64,000 nt of DNA from Phaeobacter sp. 22II1-1F12B (GCF_002210165.1 NZ_AQQP01000016.1:1-64000), one strand, 5' to 3'. Positions 46,801-56,746 are shown, counted from the stretch's first letter. Notes: generated from the letters alone by a model not told the origin. Translations and numbers: made by a program.

Positions 46801-49800
46801 AGGCATCCGTGAGAGCGATCTTGCTGCCATTGGCGAATTGCAGGGTCTCGATGGCACGGCTCTGGTCATAGGCCGACTGAATGCTGACGGACCCGCTGCC
46901 CCAGTCCACCAGCAGGGTGCCGTTGCTGTAACGGGTATAGTCCACGTCGCTTGCGGAAATGCCCGCCCCCAGAAGAAGCGTATCCGCACCGCCTGAGTCC
47001 TGAATAAAGTTCTCGCCCGCGCCGGGAAGGTAGATGTCGTCGCCATCCCCGCCGTACATCAGATCGTCGCCGTCACCGCCATCCAGCCGGTCATTGCCAT
47101 CATAGCCGTTCAGCCGGTCATCGCCGTCCAGACCATAGAGCATATCGTCGATGCCGCCATAATCCTCGGTATTGCCGTAGATGTAGTCATTGGCGCTGGT
47201 GCCGATGGTGGGGACGGACAGCTTGGTCAGATCGACGCTTGTGCCATTGGCGAAGGCCAGTGTTTCAACCGCGTAACGGGCATCGAACGCATAGGCGATT
47301 TTGGCCGAGCCGGTGGCCCATTCGATCATCAAGGCACCGTCCAGCGTCCGGCGATAGCTGACGTCGCCGGGCGCGATGCCCGATGCGATCTCGAGCCGGT
47401 CCTTGCCTTCGCCGCTGGCACCCGATCCGTAATCGCGGATCACATCATGGCCGATCCCGACGCGATAGGTGTCCCCATCTGCGCCGCCTTCAAGCTGGTC
47501 ATCGCCTTCGCCACCATCAAGAATATCGGCCCCGTCAAAGCCAGACAGGTAATCGTCCCCGCCCAGCCCATAGATGGTATCGTCACGGCTGCCGTAATCG
47601 GCGCGGTTGCCATAGATCGTCTCGCCGCCGTTAGTCCCGATCGTATCGGCAGAGATGCTGGTCAGATCGACCGTGGCACCGTTGGCAAATTCCAGCAGTT
47701 CTACCGCGTAACGCTTGGAAAACGCGTTGTCGATCCGAGCCGATCCGCCGGCCCATGAGATGACGAGGTCGCCGTCGGAATAGCGGGCATAGCTGATGTC
47801 GGAGGCCGTTATACCCGGGGCAAGGACGACCCTGTCCTTGCCATCCATGTCGTTGCCATAGTCGCTGATGAAATCGTCGCCCGAACCGACCAGATAACGG
47901 TCCGCGCCGATGCCGCCATACATGTCGTCATCGTCTTCACCGCCGTCGAGCGTATCGTTGCCGTCATAGCCGTATATGCGGTCATCGCCGCCCAGCCCGA
48001 CAATCGTGTCGTCGTGACTGCCAAGCTCTTGCGTGTTGCCGTAGATGGTTTCGCCGTCTTCGGTGCCGCGGGTCACGACCGCCTGACTGGTCAGGTTGAC
48101 CACCCGGCCACCGGCCAGTTCCAGCTTTTCGATCGCGTTGGCCTCGCTATAGGCATTGTCGATCCGGACCGATCCGCCTTTCCACGAAATCAGCAGATCG
48201 CCGTCCAGCATCCGCGCAAAGTCGAGATCGCTCAGACCGAATTTCTTGCGATCCAGCACGATCCTGTCGGCCTTGCCGCCCTGATATTCATAGTCCTGAA
48301 CGAAATCGTCACCGAGGCCGACCACATAGCTGTCACCACCCGCGCCGCCATACATCGAGTCATTGCCAAGGCCGCCGATGAGCGTGTCATTGCCGTTCGC
48401 GCCATAGAGATAGTCGTCGCCCGCACCACCATCGAGCGTATCGTCGTCTTCGTAGCCATAGATGCGGTCGATGCCGAGCCCCCCGCGCAGCACGTCTTTG
48501 CGGGCCACGCCACCTTCGTCTCCGCGCAGGTAGTCGTTCGCATCGCTGCCCCATGTCTCGATCGCCATATCTGCGATATTGACCTTGCTGGTGCCGTTCT
48601 TGGTCTTGAGCTTGAGCTGCTCGATCCCGCCGCCTTCGGTAAAGTGGCCCTGCACAAGGATAGAATCCTTGCGGGTTTCGATTGTCAGGTCATCGGACAA
48701 GGCGGTGCGGTAAAGCGTTATGTCCTTTTCCTTGAGCCCCTTGCGCATCATCACGGTATCGGTGCCGCCATCTTCGATGATGGTTTCCTTGCCGCGCGCC
48801 TTGTAGGTGTCGTTGCCCATGCCGCCGCGGCTGATGTCGACCCCGGCGCCGCCGATGAGCATGTCCTTGCCCGCGCCCCCGATCTGGATGTCGTCGCCTT
48901 TGCCGCCCTTGAGCTTGTCGTTGCCGCCTTGCCCTTCGAGAACGTCGGCGCCCTTGCCGCCCTTGATGATGTCCTTGCCGGCAAGGCCGACGATCCGGTC
49001 CGACAGGATGAACTCGTTGACGTCGCCTCGCAAAACATCGCCCTTGCGGGTGCCGACGATGCCCTGTGCCTGACGTTCAAGATCAAAGATCGTACCGTCC
49101 TTGAGCTCAAGCAGTTCGATGGCGCCATTGGTGTTGTAAAAGCCTTCGATGCGGACGATCAGCTCGCCCGAGGCATAGATTTCCAGATCAAGCTCGTTGG
49201 CCTGCGACTTGAGAAAGGCCATGTCGGACAGATCGAATTTCTTCTGGATCCGTAGACGGTCTTCGCCGCTGGTATCGACGATCGTGTCAAAGCCGCTGGT
49301 ATAATAGTAGATATCGTCGCCATTGCCGCCGAACATCAGGTCATTGCCCGCGCCGCCGTTCAGGATGTCATCGCCTTCGCCCGCGTTCAGGTTGTCGTCT
49401 CCGCGCAGACCGAAAAGACTGTCATTGCCGGAACTGGTCGACAGGCTGTCGCGCCCGCCTCCGCCTCGCAGGTTGTCATCGCCGCTTGTCCCGTTGAGGC
49501 TTAGCGACTGGGCCGGGTAGATCTCGGACAGAACCGCGTCCACGGTGATGCCGGTGTCGCCGTCGAACTTGGACATGACCTTGTCGAGCTTCTTCGCCTG
49601 CTTGCGCGACATGGTGTCGATATCGAGGGCGGTATCGATCACGAGGATGAGGTTGGTCCAGACGCCAGCCATGTCCGCGCCCGATTTCTCATAGTCTTTC
49701 GCCAGCTTTTTCAGGGCCTTGAAGTTCAGCTTGAGAGGCTCTGCGAAACGGTCCGGCTCCCATTCGTAATCCGGTTCTCCCTTGAAGATCACCGCGGCAT

Positions 49801-52420
49801 CGGTCTGCGCGAGAATCTTGGTCAGCGTTACGTTGCGCGCGTTCTCATAGGCGGTCTTGAGCGTACGCCCCGCTTCGGGTGCCGGGTCTGGGCGGGACCC
49901 CTGAAGAAACGGACGGTCGGTGAAGGCCTCGATAAAGGCAAGCTGACGGCCATCGATATAGTACCCACGACCGTTCGGATTTTCACCCGACACCTCGGCC
50001 CAGCGGTAGAGGATCGAATCCATCCGGCCAAGCGCATCCTGATCCGGGTCAAAAACCTCCTTCGCCGAAAGCGCGGCCAGCTCGGCAACAAGCTCTTCCA
50101 GCTTGTCATCGCGCGCCATGGCGGTGTGCAGATCGGGCAGCATGCCATAGCCGCGCAGATGGGGCAGGGCAAAGGCATCGGGATCAAACGGAACGTCACC
50201 CTGCGCCCGGGTCAGCACGTTGTCATAGGCAAACCATACATCCGAGATTTCGAGGGTCTTGCCCTTGTCGTTGGTATAGCTCGAAATATGGGTGACGCGG
50301 TTGTCGGCGATCATGCCGGTGCCAAGCGCCGCATCGAGCTTGATCGACACCACGCCGGATTTCTCAAGGCTTTTCAACTCGCCTGGATCGGAATCGCCGT
50401 CCTGGTTGAGATCGCGCCAGACGACGAGATCCTCAAAGGCGTCGTCTTTCTTGTCGATCACCCCGTCAAAATTGGAATCGAGCACCGCGAGATTGGTGAA
50501 ACCGTCAACGGTTTCGGTGCCGAAGAGCTCGGAGTGATCGTCGATTTCGTCATTGTTGTTGCTGTCGATTGCAAGCAGGCCGTCGTCGGATTTCACCCAG
50601 CCGCTGACTTCGCGCATGCCGTCGTTGTCGATGTCCCAGAAAACCGCGCCCTTGGAGGAAATCGAGGACAACTCCAGCCCGTCGCCATCGAGGTCCAGGA
50701 TAAGAGGCGAGGCTTCGGTACGGGCCGTGGTGCTGCGGTCGCGCACGTCCTCGGCATAATCGACCGGCGCGGTATCGTCGCCCGTCCACCATTCGACAAG
50801 CCCGTCCCAGAACCCGCCGATCCGCTCGAACCCGGCGTCGGTCGCGTCCTTGATCGCGTCGAGGAAATCTTTGCCCCAGTCATTGGGGTTGCTGCTGTGA
50901 TCGCGGAAATTGTCTGCCAGATCGTCAAAGGCCTGTTCCAGCCAGTCGCGGCCCTTGCCAAAGATATCGGCCCCGTAATCGATCACGTCCGAACCGGTAT
51001 CGCGCAGCCAGTCGAGCGTGTTATCGGCCATCTCATTGGCCTGCGTGCCGATGTCGTTCCAAGTGTTGACCACGGCCTTGCCAAAGTCGGTGGACTGATC
51101 CTTGACCCATCCGGCGATCTTGTTGAGCTTGTCGGCCTTGTCCGCCACCCATGCGCCGGTGCTGTCGAGCGAGTCCTGCGCCCAGACGGCAAAATCACCC
51201 ATTTGCTTGTCAAAGAACTTGAGCGCGGCGTCCTTGGCGTCACTGATGCTGTCGAGCGCTTTCCCCGCCTGGTTCGTGGTCCAGTTGGTGCTGGTGCTCC
51301 ATGTTTCAGAGGCTTTGTCCCAGCCGTGGCGCAGCGCCTGTTCGGCAACCTCAAGCCCCCGGGTGCCGATCGCGCCCAGATCTTCGCCAAGATCTATCGC
51401 GGCATTCCACCCGGCATTGCCGGTTTCGATGAACAGGTTCGCGCCTTCGGTGCCGATCCAGTTAAAGGCCTCGACCGCCGCCCCGGTAATCGCATCGGTG
51501 ATCAGACGTTTGGTTTCAGGGACTTCGGCGGCCAGCTTGGGGATCTGCGAAAGCGCGCTCCATGTTTCATCAAGATCGACATTCGTCAGCGTGCCCGGGC
51601 CACCAAGAGCCAGTTTGCCGATCCAGGTGGCGAGCGGCTTGTAAAGACCCGGATTGGCCGTCTGGATAGCCTCGTTGTCGTAGTAACCGGGCGTGCCGGT
51701 CTTTGCCCCGGCAATCGCCGCGTCCGTGTAATTGCCTAGCTTGTGATCTGAATAAACGCCGCCGGGCAGCAGGCTTGGGTTCGCCACGACACTGGTTGCT
51801 CCAAGGTGATCGCCGCCGGTCTTCGACACCAGATCGCGGTCGATATAGAGGTTGAGCATCTCAGCACCGCTCAGCCGCCCGGTATCCAGTGCGCCGCCGT
51901 TATTCTCGCGGATGGCGTGTTCTGCACCGGGGGCCGACTGGGTGTGGAGGTTCATGTCCGACACGCGTTTGTCATAGGTCCCGGCCGTCTCATAGATCGC
52001 GTATTGGGCCAGAGCGCCGCCAAGGCTGTGACCGGCAAAGGTGACCTCGTCGCCGCTTTTCCAGTTGTTCTGAAGGAAGGAATTGACCTGAGACCGGGCT
52101 TCGTCCCATTGCGCCCAGCCGATGCTGGCCACGTCATCGTAGAAATCGCGCGCTTCCTGCGACCCTTTGAAGGCGACGACCACATCGCCGGTCGCGTCGT
52201 TCTTCAGCCCAAAGGCCTGAAGCCCGTCCTCGGTATCGCCCTCGATGATCGTGACCACCCTGTATTCGGCCAGCGGAGATTTGTTTCCGACTGAATCCGG
52301 TCCGAGATTCAGATCCTTGAGCTTGGTTCCGGCCCCTTGTTTCTGAAGCTGCTTTCGGATCGTGCCCGCATCGATATAGGCGAATTCAGAGGCATCGCGG
52401 CCAAGGGTGGCGTTCGTCAT
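43814..52420 (-). CDS. Giant lipase-RTX protein, probable type I secretion substrate
   Basis: 2868 residues. Residues 50-230 look like a class 3 lipase/Mbeg1-type alpha/beta hydrolase with nucleophile Ser132 in AGHSLGGALAQY and a candidate His in YSDHKLGNY. A long helical, Trp-rich segment follows (about 300-560). About 570-700 has EF-hand-like Ca sites (DLDGDGLEL, DIDNDGM, DSNNNDEIDD, DLNQDGDSD). From about 977 to the end stand 13 modules of roughly 140 residues, each with RTX nonapeptides (GxDGDDxLYGYDGNDxLDGG) plus a strand-rich HCBP-related unit (ISWAGGSxRIDNAF, FANGxxVDLT). No Sec signal. It ends in WTVLSV, an RTX-type cap. Export genes are not in this window. Confidence 0.92.
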   Translation of the reverse strand: MTNATLGRDASEFAYIDAGTIRKQLQKQGAGTKLKDLNLGPDSVGNKSPLAEYRVVTIIEGDTEDGLQAFGLKNDATGDVVVAFKGSQEARDFYDDVASIGWAQWDEARSQVNSFLQNNWKSGDEVTFAGHSLGGALAQYAIYETAGTYDKRVSDMNLHTQSAPGAEHAIRENNGGALDTGRLSGAEMLNLYIDRDLVSKTGGDHLGATSVVANPSLLPGGVYSDHKLGNYTDAAIAGAKTGTPGYYDNEAIQTANPGLYKPLATWIGKLALGGPGTLTNVDLDETWSALSQIPKLAAEVPETKRLITDAITGAAVEAFNWIGTEGANLFIETGNAGWNAAIDLGEDLGAIGTRGLEVAEQALRHGWDKASETWSTSTNWTTNQAGKALDSISDAKDAALKFFDKQMGDFAVWAQDSLDSTGAWVADKADKLNKIAGWVKDQSTDFGKAVVNTWNDIGTQANEMADNTLDWLRDTGSDVIDYGADIFGKGRDWLEQAFDDLADNFRDHSSNPNDWGKDFLDAIKDATDAGFERIGGFWDGLVEWWTGDDTAPVDYAEDVRDRSTTARTEASPLILDLDGDGLELSSISSKGAVFWDIDNDGMREVSGWVKSDDGLLAIDSNNNDEIDDHSELFGTETVDGFTNLAVLDSNFDGVIDKKDDAFEDLVVWRDLNQDGDSDPGELKSLEKSGVVSIKLDAALGTGMIADNRVTHISSYTNDKGKTLEISDVWFAYDNVLTRAQGDVPFDPDAFALPHLRGYGMLPDLHTAMARDDKLEELVAELAALSAKEVFDPDQDALGRMDSILYRWAEVSGENPNGRGYYIDGRQLAFIEAFTDRPFLQGSRPDPAPEAGRTLKTAYENARNVTLTKILAQTDAAVIFKGEPDYEWEPDRFAEPLKLNFKALKKLAKDYEKSGADMAGVWTNLILVIDTALDIDTMSRKQAKKLDKVMSKFDGDTGITVDAVLSEIYPAQSLSLNGTSGDDNLRGGGGRDSLSTSSGNDSLFGLRGDDNLNAGEGDDILNGGAGNDLMFGGNGDDIYYYTSGFDTIVDTSGEDRLRIQKKFDLSDMAFLKSQANELDLEIYASGELIVRIEGFYNTNGAIELLELKDGTIFDLERQAQGIVGTRKGDVLRGDVNEFILSDRIVGLAGKDIIKGGKGADVLEGQGGNDKLKGGKGDDIQIGGAGKDMLIGGAGVDISRGGMGNDTYKARGKETIIEDGGTDTVMMRKGLKEKDITLYRTALSDDLTIETRKDSILVQGHFTEGGGIEQLKLKTKNGTSKVNIADMAIETWGSDANDYLRGDEGGVARKDVLRGGLGIDRIYGYEDDDTLDGGAGDDYLYGANGNDTLIGGLGNDSMYGGAGGDSYVVGLGDDFVQDYEYQGGKADRIVLDRKKFGLSDLDFARMLDGDLLISWKGGSVRIDNAYSEANAIEKLELAGGRVVNLTSQAVVTRGTEDGETIYGNTQELGSHDDTIVGLGGDDRIYGYDGNDTLDGGEDDDDMYGGIGADRYLVGSGDDFISDYGNDMDGKDRVVLAPGITASDISYARYSDGDLVISWAGGSARIDNAFSKRYAVELLEFANGATVDLTSISADTIGTNGGETIYGNRADYGSRDDTIYGLGGDDYLSGFDGADILDGGEGDDQLEGGADGDTYRVGIGHDVIRDYGSGASGEGKDRLEIASGIAPGDVSYRRTLDGALMIEWATGSAKIAYAFDARYAVETLAFANGTSVDLTKLSVPTIGTSANDYIYGNTEDYGGIDDMLYGLDGDDRLNGYDGNDRLDGGDGDDLMYGGDGDDIYLPGAGENFIQDSGGADTLLLGAGISASDVDYTRYSNGTLLVDWGSGSVSIQSAYDQSRAIETLQFANGSKIALTDAFAPTVGTNANDSLGGNREELGSRDDYLVGRDGNDTLYGYDGADILEGGDGDDTMYGGEGADTYRVGEGDDYISDAAKSDLSDGPDTIRLAAGITQAMVTYQAYSNGDLLISWGTGSARIAYAFDQRYAVERLVYDNGVTVDLTTLAVTITGTNGSETIYGNDEEFGTQDDVITGLDGDDRIYGYDGNDTLDGGLGDDDLYGAAGEDEYIVGLGHDLVNDYGDTGDGDDYLSFIAGIDASDLSFLLVDGQHLRVTWDEGSVQVQNWSTARYQVEKARLADGTIIDLVTQAKTAYTTPANKTFSGDAGNNTLIGEDGNDRLYGYAGADTLEGGLGNDTLQGGDGGDTYKVGDGDDEITDYGSTGSAADVIQLKSGINPGDVSFSRDSSGTLLLDWKGGSVSIRYAFSTNYAVETLRYGNGSTQDLTTISVATIGTGGNDNLRGNREALGSRNDTLRGFDGDDQLYGYDGNDILDGGLGDDSLYGAEGGDIYLVGDGDDHISDRGTTGDSDDEVRLKSGINPGDVTIRLQNGDIWIGWDGGSVTIDNGFDTSYAVEKLRYGNGSVIDLTSLALETHGTTADDTLYGNRADFGSRNDLLVGLDGDDTMYGYDGNDRFSGGLGDDRMYGADGGDTYYVGDGDDLISDSGQTGDPKDVIRMKSGVSASDVSYSRSSGGNLVAEWADGSFTIQNAFRSNYAVEQLIYSNGTTVDLTKIAAPTYGTNANDTVSGNNGDVGSKADVIYGFDGDDRLYGYDGDDTLIGGLGNDTMYGAAGADTYLVGDGHDTISDYGDAADKADVIKLKSGISASDISYTLTSSSALVIAWDSGSVTIQNAFNTRNVIETLEFANGTKVDLTGINPELKGTGGNDYLYGNRAELGSINDRMFGLDGDDRLYGYDGNDWMDGGLGDDFLYGSTGDDTYVASEGSDTFDDSRSDSLDTILFNSVSSVDELSFARSGTYDLAISWAKGDILLKNHYYSDEYAFERLMFDDGSWTVLSV
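43817..49495 (-). repeat. Thirteen tandem RTX modules (about 420 bp each)
   Basis: Within the giant RTX gene, 13 copies of a module of about 135-150 codons follow each other without linkers. Each starts with GT followed by a D/E-T/Y-I/L-Y-GN pattern, carries three to five calcium nonapeptides, then a Tyr/Val-Gly-Asp-Asp turn, and a strand-rich half ending in a (F/Y)xNGxxxDLT motif. Modules 1, 2 and 3 (N-terminal side) are the most divergent; modules 4-12 are near copies; module 9 has lost the GN opening. The last module is modified as C-terminal cap. The DNA repeat makes the gene prone to recombination and misassembly. Confidence 0.9.
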
Positions 52421-52481
52421 AGGAAAAGGCCTTTGTCAAAAAAACTCGGTCAGAGAACGTGGGCGAAGGGATAAAAAGTAA

Positions 52482-53459
52482 TCAGTTCAAACAGATACTG
52501 GCAGTCATAAGTCGTGGTTTCGGGGCTTCGGACCCATCCGGCTGCTCGACCCAGAACAGGTGGCAGCCATCCGGCGAAACCTTAAGCGTTTCGGGCAGCA
52601 GGTCGGTTGAATGGATCTGGGTCCAGACGCTGGTCTCGGCATAGATCCCGGCGATATCGTCGGTGTCACGGGTGCCGCCACTCGTTGCAAAGATCAGCCC
52701 GTCACGCGTCATGTCGATGTGATAGCTGCCCTTGGCGTTCCACTCGGCCCACGGCACGTAAGAGGTGACCGGGTCCTGGCCAACCGATAGATCCCAGACC
52801 GGAATCCCCGGCAGGTCCGTTCTGAAATCGGCCCGGCGGCGGCCTGACCACGCTGGATAGACAAGGAAATGGCCCGCCGCGAAACCCGCGGTCGACATCG
52901 GCTGAACACTGACCGGATCAAGCATCAGCTCGACATCGCTTTGCCATTGGCCCAGCACATCCTGTTCGTCGTAAAGCAATAGTTCCGCGCCTTGGGGATG
53001 TTCGGTCAGCCCGGCCCAGACCTGACCGTTCGTTGCAAGCGCCGCCTGCCTGCCGACACGCGGCTCCATCGCCATGTTCATTTCGGCTTCGCGGTTCAGG
53101 CAGTGGTCAAGCGCGCCGGGGTCGGTCGCTTCGGTCGCATCCGGCTGCCAGCGCAGACTGTTGCCATCCTCATCCCTCAGCAACAGGGCACCCGTCGACA
53201 GCAGGCAATGGCCCGGCCCGTCGAGCAGAAGAACGGCTTCCGGCGCGCGGTCCGTGCCGGTGAGGATCAGCGCATAATCCGCGCCCTGAGCCCCCGGCCG
53301 TTCCGCGATCACCGCGACCGTTGCATCGTCGAGCCAATAGCTGTTTTCGGTCGGGTGCCAGTTGTCGCCAAGCGCCAGTTCCTGAACGGCAAGACGCTCC
53401 ACCACGGTGGACCCGGCCGTCACCGGCGTTGCCCCGATGAGCAGTACCGCACACAGCAT
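52482..53459 (-). CDS. Secreted protein of unknown function upstream of the giant RTX gene
   Basis: About 325 residues from ATG 53459, which opens a signal peptide (LCAVLLIGATPVTAG). The longer frame, to 53540, adds 27 residues without homology. After cleavage the chain has several strand pairs and a TLKVSPDGCHLFWVEQPDG segment like the blades of beta-propellers (TolB/WD40 type), and paired cysteines (GHCLLS, LDHCLN, DGCHL, ASICLN). No family is recognised. It is 61 bases upstream of the giant RTX gene on the same strand and may be cotranscribed with it. Confidence 0.7.
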   Translation of the reverse strand: MLCAVLLIGATPVTAGSTVVERLAVQELALGDNWHPTENSYWLDDATVAVIAERPGAQGADYALILTGTDRAPEAVLLLDGPGHCLLSTGALLLRDEDGNSLRWQPDATEATDPGALDHCLNREAEMNMAMEPRVGRQAALATNGQVWAGLTEHPQGAELLLYDEQDVLGQWQSDVELMLDPVSVQPMSTAGFAAGHFLVYPAWSGRRRADFRTDLPGIPVWDLSVGQDPVTSYVPWAEWNAKGSYHIDMTRDGLIFATSGGTRDTDDIAGIYAETSVWTQIHSTDLLPETLKVSPDGCHLFWVEQPDGSEAPKPRLMTASICLN

Positions 53460-53768
53460 TTTGACCGGATAAAAGTCATGCCCCACGCCGCGCGTCCTGT
53501 CGGACCAGCGCGCAAAAGCAGCGAAGGAACACGCCTGCACCTGTTGAACTCACCCAGATTGCCCCCCGGAAACCCGCCAGCCGTTTGTTTTGACTGGAAT
53601 ATAAAAAATACGAATCAAAATGTCGCAAATGCGCTGGGGTGAGAATAGCCGGGCACGATCAGTTGCGGCAACTTTAGATGGCTATGACTTTCCAAAAATC
53701 GTGGCGGGGTGTTTGCCACTCTCTTCCATGCGGGGCAGGATGGGGCGGAGGGAAAGAGAAGGATTACG
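53460..53768. other. Divergent intergenic region with AT-rich patch
   Basis: About 310 bases between the secreted protein gene and the M20 gene. It holds no convincing gene. An AT-rich patch at about 53584-53622 with TTGACT and TATAAAAAAT is the best promoter candidate. No operator symmetry was recognised. Confidence 0.4.
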
Positions 53769-54932
53769 ATGTCATACCAGCTTGGCAACAGCGATATCGT
53801 GGAACTGACCGAATGGCGGCGCGAGCTGCACCGTTTCCCCGAGATCAGCGGCGAAGAAGCGCAGACCGCCAGACGGGTCGAAGACCGGCTGCGGGCGCTT
53901 GGCCCGGATCGCCTCCTGACCGGGCTTGGCGGCCACGGCGTTGCGGCAGTGTTCGAAGGTGCCGCCGAGGGGCCAGGCATCATGATCCGCTGCGAACTCG
54001 ACGCGCTGCCGATCCCCGAGATTTCAACCTTTGATCATCGCTCGCAGGTGCCGGGCAAGGGGCATCTCTGCGGGCATGACGGGCATATGAGCATGGTCAT
54101 GGCGGTGGCGCGGGCGCTATCGCGGCAACGGCCGGAAAAGGGGCGCGTGGTGCTGATGTTCCAGCCAGCAGAAGAGGACGGGTCGGGCGCGGCGGCGGTT
54201 ATCTCCGATCCGCGATTTGACGAGACACGGACAGATTACGCGCTGTCGCTGCACAATATGCCGGGCCTGCCGCTGGGGTCGGTTTCGCTGCGCCGGGGGC
54301 CGGTCAACTGTGCCTCGCGCGGCATGTGCATCGGGCTGAACGGGCGCACCGCCCATGCCTCGGACCCGGCGACCGGGCTTTCGCCGATGGCGGCGCTGGC
54401 AAAGCTGATGCCAGAGCTGACGGCGCTGGGCCATGGCAATGGTCCTGAGGATGCCGGTTTCACGCTCGCGACCGTGACCCATGCCCGGCTGGGCGAGGCG
54501 ACATTCGGGGTCGCGCCGGGGCAGGCCGAGCTTTGGGTGACGCTGCGCACGATGCTGGATGCGGACATGGCCGATCTGGTCAGCCGCGCCGAGGCATTGG
54601 TTGCGGACTGCGCAACGGAGGCAGGGCTGGAACACCGGATCGATTATCACGACGTGTTCCGCCATTGCGAGAATGACCCGGAAGCCGTTGAATTACTGAC
54701 CCGTGCGATGGCGGCCGAAGGGCTTACACCCGGGGAAGCAGGCCAGCCCATGCGTGCGTCAGAGGATTTCGGCCGTTTCGGCGATCACGCCAAGGCGGTG
54801 ATGTTCCTTTTGGGCGCGGGCGAAACCTGCCCCAGCCTGCACAATCCGGACTACGATTTCCCGGACGAGCTGATCCCCATCGGCGCGCGGATCTTCCTGC
54901 GCGCCGTGGATCAATTGCTGAACGAGACCTAG
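53769..54932 (+). CDS. M20D-family amidohydrolase (peptidase)
   Basis: Zn-dependent amidohydrolase of the hippurate hydrolase / IAA-amino-acid hydrolase group, 387 residues from ATG 53769. That start is preferred to 53709 because GAGAAGGA lies just before it and homology begins here. Metal ligands are Cys101 and His103 (CGHDGHMS), catalytic/metal Glu135-Glu136 ([10 protein letters not shown]), and later His (LSLHNMPG) and the C-terminal RASEDFGRF. It likely trims acyl groups from amino acids; the substrate is not predictable. Its stop and the metG stop share one CTAG. Confidence 0.92.
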   Translation: MSYQLGNSDIVELTEWRRELHRFPEISGEEAQTARRVEDRLRALGPDRLLTGLGGHGVAAVFEGAAEGPGIMIRCELDALPIPEISTFDHRSQVPGKGHLCGHDGHMSMVMAVARALSRQRPEKGRVVLMFQPAEEDGSGAAAVISDPRFDETRTDYALSLHNMPGLPLGSVSLRRGPVNCASRGMCIGLNGRTAHASDPATGLSPMAALAKLMPELTALGHGNGPEDAGFTLATVTHARLGEATFGVAPGQAELWVTLRTMLDADMADLVSRAEALVADCATEAGLEHRIDYHDVFRHCENDPEAVELLTRAMAAEGLTPGEAGQPMRASEDFGRFGDHAKAVMFLLGAGETCPSLHNPDYDFPDELIPIGARIFLRAVDQLLNET

Positions 54933-56638
54933 CTGCGGGTGCCCGAGAAACGCGCCTGCCAATCCTCGCGGTCTTCATCGCTGATCTTGGCAAAAAGCAC
55001 GTCCGGCACGCTGAATTCATGGCCGACGGGCAGGGCGGAGAGAGCCGAGGCCACATCGTCAGGCCAGCCGGTATCCAGCGTGTTCATCGCGCTTAGCATC
55101 CGGGCCGAGGCATCGGGGATGAAGGGCGCCGAGAGCACCGCGTAAAGGCGGATCAGGTTCAGGCCCAGACGGACCTGCATCGCGGCTTTCTCGGGGTCTT
55201 CCTTAAAGGTCGACCACGGTGCGGCGGCTTGCAGATACTCGTTGCCAAGCACCCAGATCGCGCGCAGTTCCTGCGCCGACTTGCGCACCTCCATCGCGTC
55301 CATGAACCCCTGGTAGGCGGTGATGCGGGTGGTCAGGTTGGCGATCAGCTCAGCCTCGGGCGCCCCTTGCTCACCGCCTTCGGGCACGGTTTCACCGAAC
55401 TTGGAGCGGCAGAACTTGGTGATGCGGCTGACGAAATTGCCCAGCACATCCGCAAGGTCCTTGTTGACCGAGGACTGGAAGTTTTCCCACGTGAATTCAC
55501 TGTCCGAGCTTTCCGGCGCATGGGACAGCAGCCACCAGCGCCAGTAATCCGAGGGCAGGATTTCAAGCGCCTGATCCATGAACACGCCGCGACCCTGCGA
55601 AGTCGAGAACTGGCCGCCGTCATAGTTCAGGTAGTTGAAGGATTTGAGGTGGTCGACCATCTTCCACGGCTCGCCCGATCCCAGCAGGGTGGCCGGGAAG
55701 CCAAGCGTATGGAAGGGCACGTTGTCCTTGCCCATGAACTGGACATAGCGCACGTCATCCGCGCCCTTGTCGGTCCGCCACCAGCGTTCCCAGTCATTGC
55801 CGGTCGCTTCGGCCCATTCTTCGGCGCAGGCAATGTATTCGATGGGGGCGTCGAACCAGACGTAGAACACCTTGCCTTCCATGCCCGGCCAGTCTTCTTC
55901 GCCCTTTTTGACCGCGATGCCCCAGTCAAGGTCACGGGTGATGCCGCGATCCTGCAGGCCGTCGCCGTCGTGCAGCCATTTCTTGGCGATGGAGACGGTG
56001 AGGATCGGCCAGTCGGTTTTCGTGTCGATCCACTTGTCGAGATCGTCGCGCAAAGCAGACTGGCGCAGGAACAGGTGCTTGGTCTCGCGCACTTCAAGAT
56101 CGGTCGAGCCGGAGATCGCCGAGCGCGGCTCGATCAGGTCGGTCGGGTCAAGCTGCTTGGTGCAGTTTTCGCACTGGTCGCCGCGCGCCTTGTCGTAGCC
56201 GCAGTTGGGGCAGGTGCCCTCGATATAGCGGTCGGGCAGGAAGCGACCGTCGGCATTGGAAAACACCTGCTTTTCCGACACTTCGCGGATCAGCCCGGCT
56301 TCGGCCAGTTTGCCGGCGAAATGCTGGGTCAGCTTGTGGTTTTGCGGGCTGGAGGATCGCCCGAAATGGTCAAAGCTCAGCCCGAAACGGCGCGCGATAT
56401 TGGCCTGCACTTCATGCATCTCGGCGCAGTATTCCGCCACCGGCTTGCCAGCCTTGGCAGCGGCGAGCTCGGCCGGGGTGCCATGTTCATCGGTCGCGCA
56501 GAGGAACAGGACCTCGTTGCCGCGACCGCGCAGGTAGCGGGCATAAAGGTCCGCCGGAAGCTGCGAGCCGACGAGATTGCCGAGGTGTTTGATCCCGTTG
56601 ATATAGGGCAGTGCGGATGTGATGAGCGTACGTGTCAT
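54929..56638 (-). CDS. metG: Methionine--tRNA ligase
   Basis: Class I synthetase of 569 residues. The HIGH equivalent is HLGN at 18-21. A four-cysteine zinc site is formed by Cys143, 146, 156 and 159 ([17 protein letters not shown]). The signature loop reads FSTSQG instead of KMSKS, lacking the second lysine. The frame lacks the C-terminal tRNA-binding domain of E. coli MetG, which is normal for this shorter class. A four-base overlap with the convergent M20 gene contains both stop codons. Confidence 0.97.
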   Translation of the reverse strand: MTRTLITSALPYINGIKHLGNLVGSQLPADLYARYLRGRGNEVLFLCATDEHGTPAELAAAKAGKPVAEYCAEMHEVQANIARRFGLSFDHFGRSSSPQNHKLTQHFAGKLAEAGLIREVSEKQVFSNADGRFLPDRYIEGTCPNCGYDKARGDQCENCTKQLDPTDLIEPRSAISGSTDLEVRETKHLFLRQSALRDDLDKWIDTKTDWPILTVSIAKKWLHDGDGLQDRGITRDLDWGIAVKKGEEDWPGMEGKVFYVWFDAPIEYIACAEEWAEATGNDWERWWRTDKGADDVRYVQFMGKDNVPFHTLGFPATLLGSGEPWKMVDHLKSFNYLNYDGGQFSTSQGRGVFMDQALEILPSDYWRWWLLSHAPESSDSEFTWENFQSSVNKDLADVLGNFVSRITKFCRSKFGETVPEGGEQGAPEAELIANLTTRITAYQGFMDAMEVRKSAQELRAIWVLGNEYLQAAAPWSTFKEDPEKAAMQVRLGLNLIRLYAVLSAPFIPDASARMLSAMNTLDTGWPDDVASALSALPVGHEFSVPDVLFAKISDEDREDWQARFSGTRS

Positions 56639-56715
56639 GATGCGCCTTTTCTCGATTGGCCTTCCTGTAACGCAGTGTATGTCAAAGGACCAGCCGGGGA
56701 TTGAGGCACCGCACG

Positions 56716-56746
56716 GAAAACGCCGCCCCCGGATCGGGAACGGCGT
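56716..56746 (-). terminator. Terminator of the VPLPA-CTERM gene
   Basis: Outer stem ACGCCG / CGGCGT and inner stem CCCG / CGGG with two mismatched bases between them; on the minus strand TTTTCC follows. It lies 28 bases downstream of the lectin-like gene and 78 bases upstream of the metG start. Confidence 0.7.

Noticed and set aside
43814-49495. CRISPR-like repeated DNA with regular period
   Set aside because: The repeats are coding, in frame, about 420 bases long and translate to RTX modules; there are no short identical repeats with unique spacers.
50126-51739. 537-codon open frame opposite the giant RTX gene
   Set aside because: Antisense to the N-terminal region of the RTX gene; no motif and no start signal.
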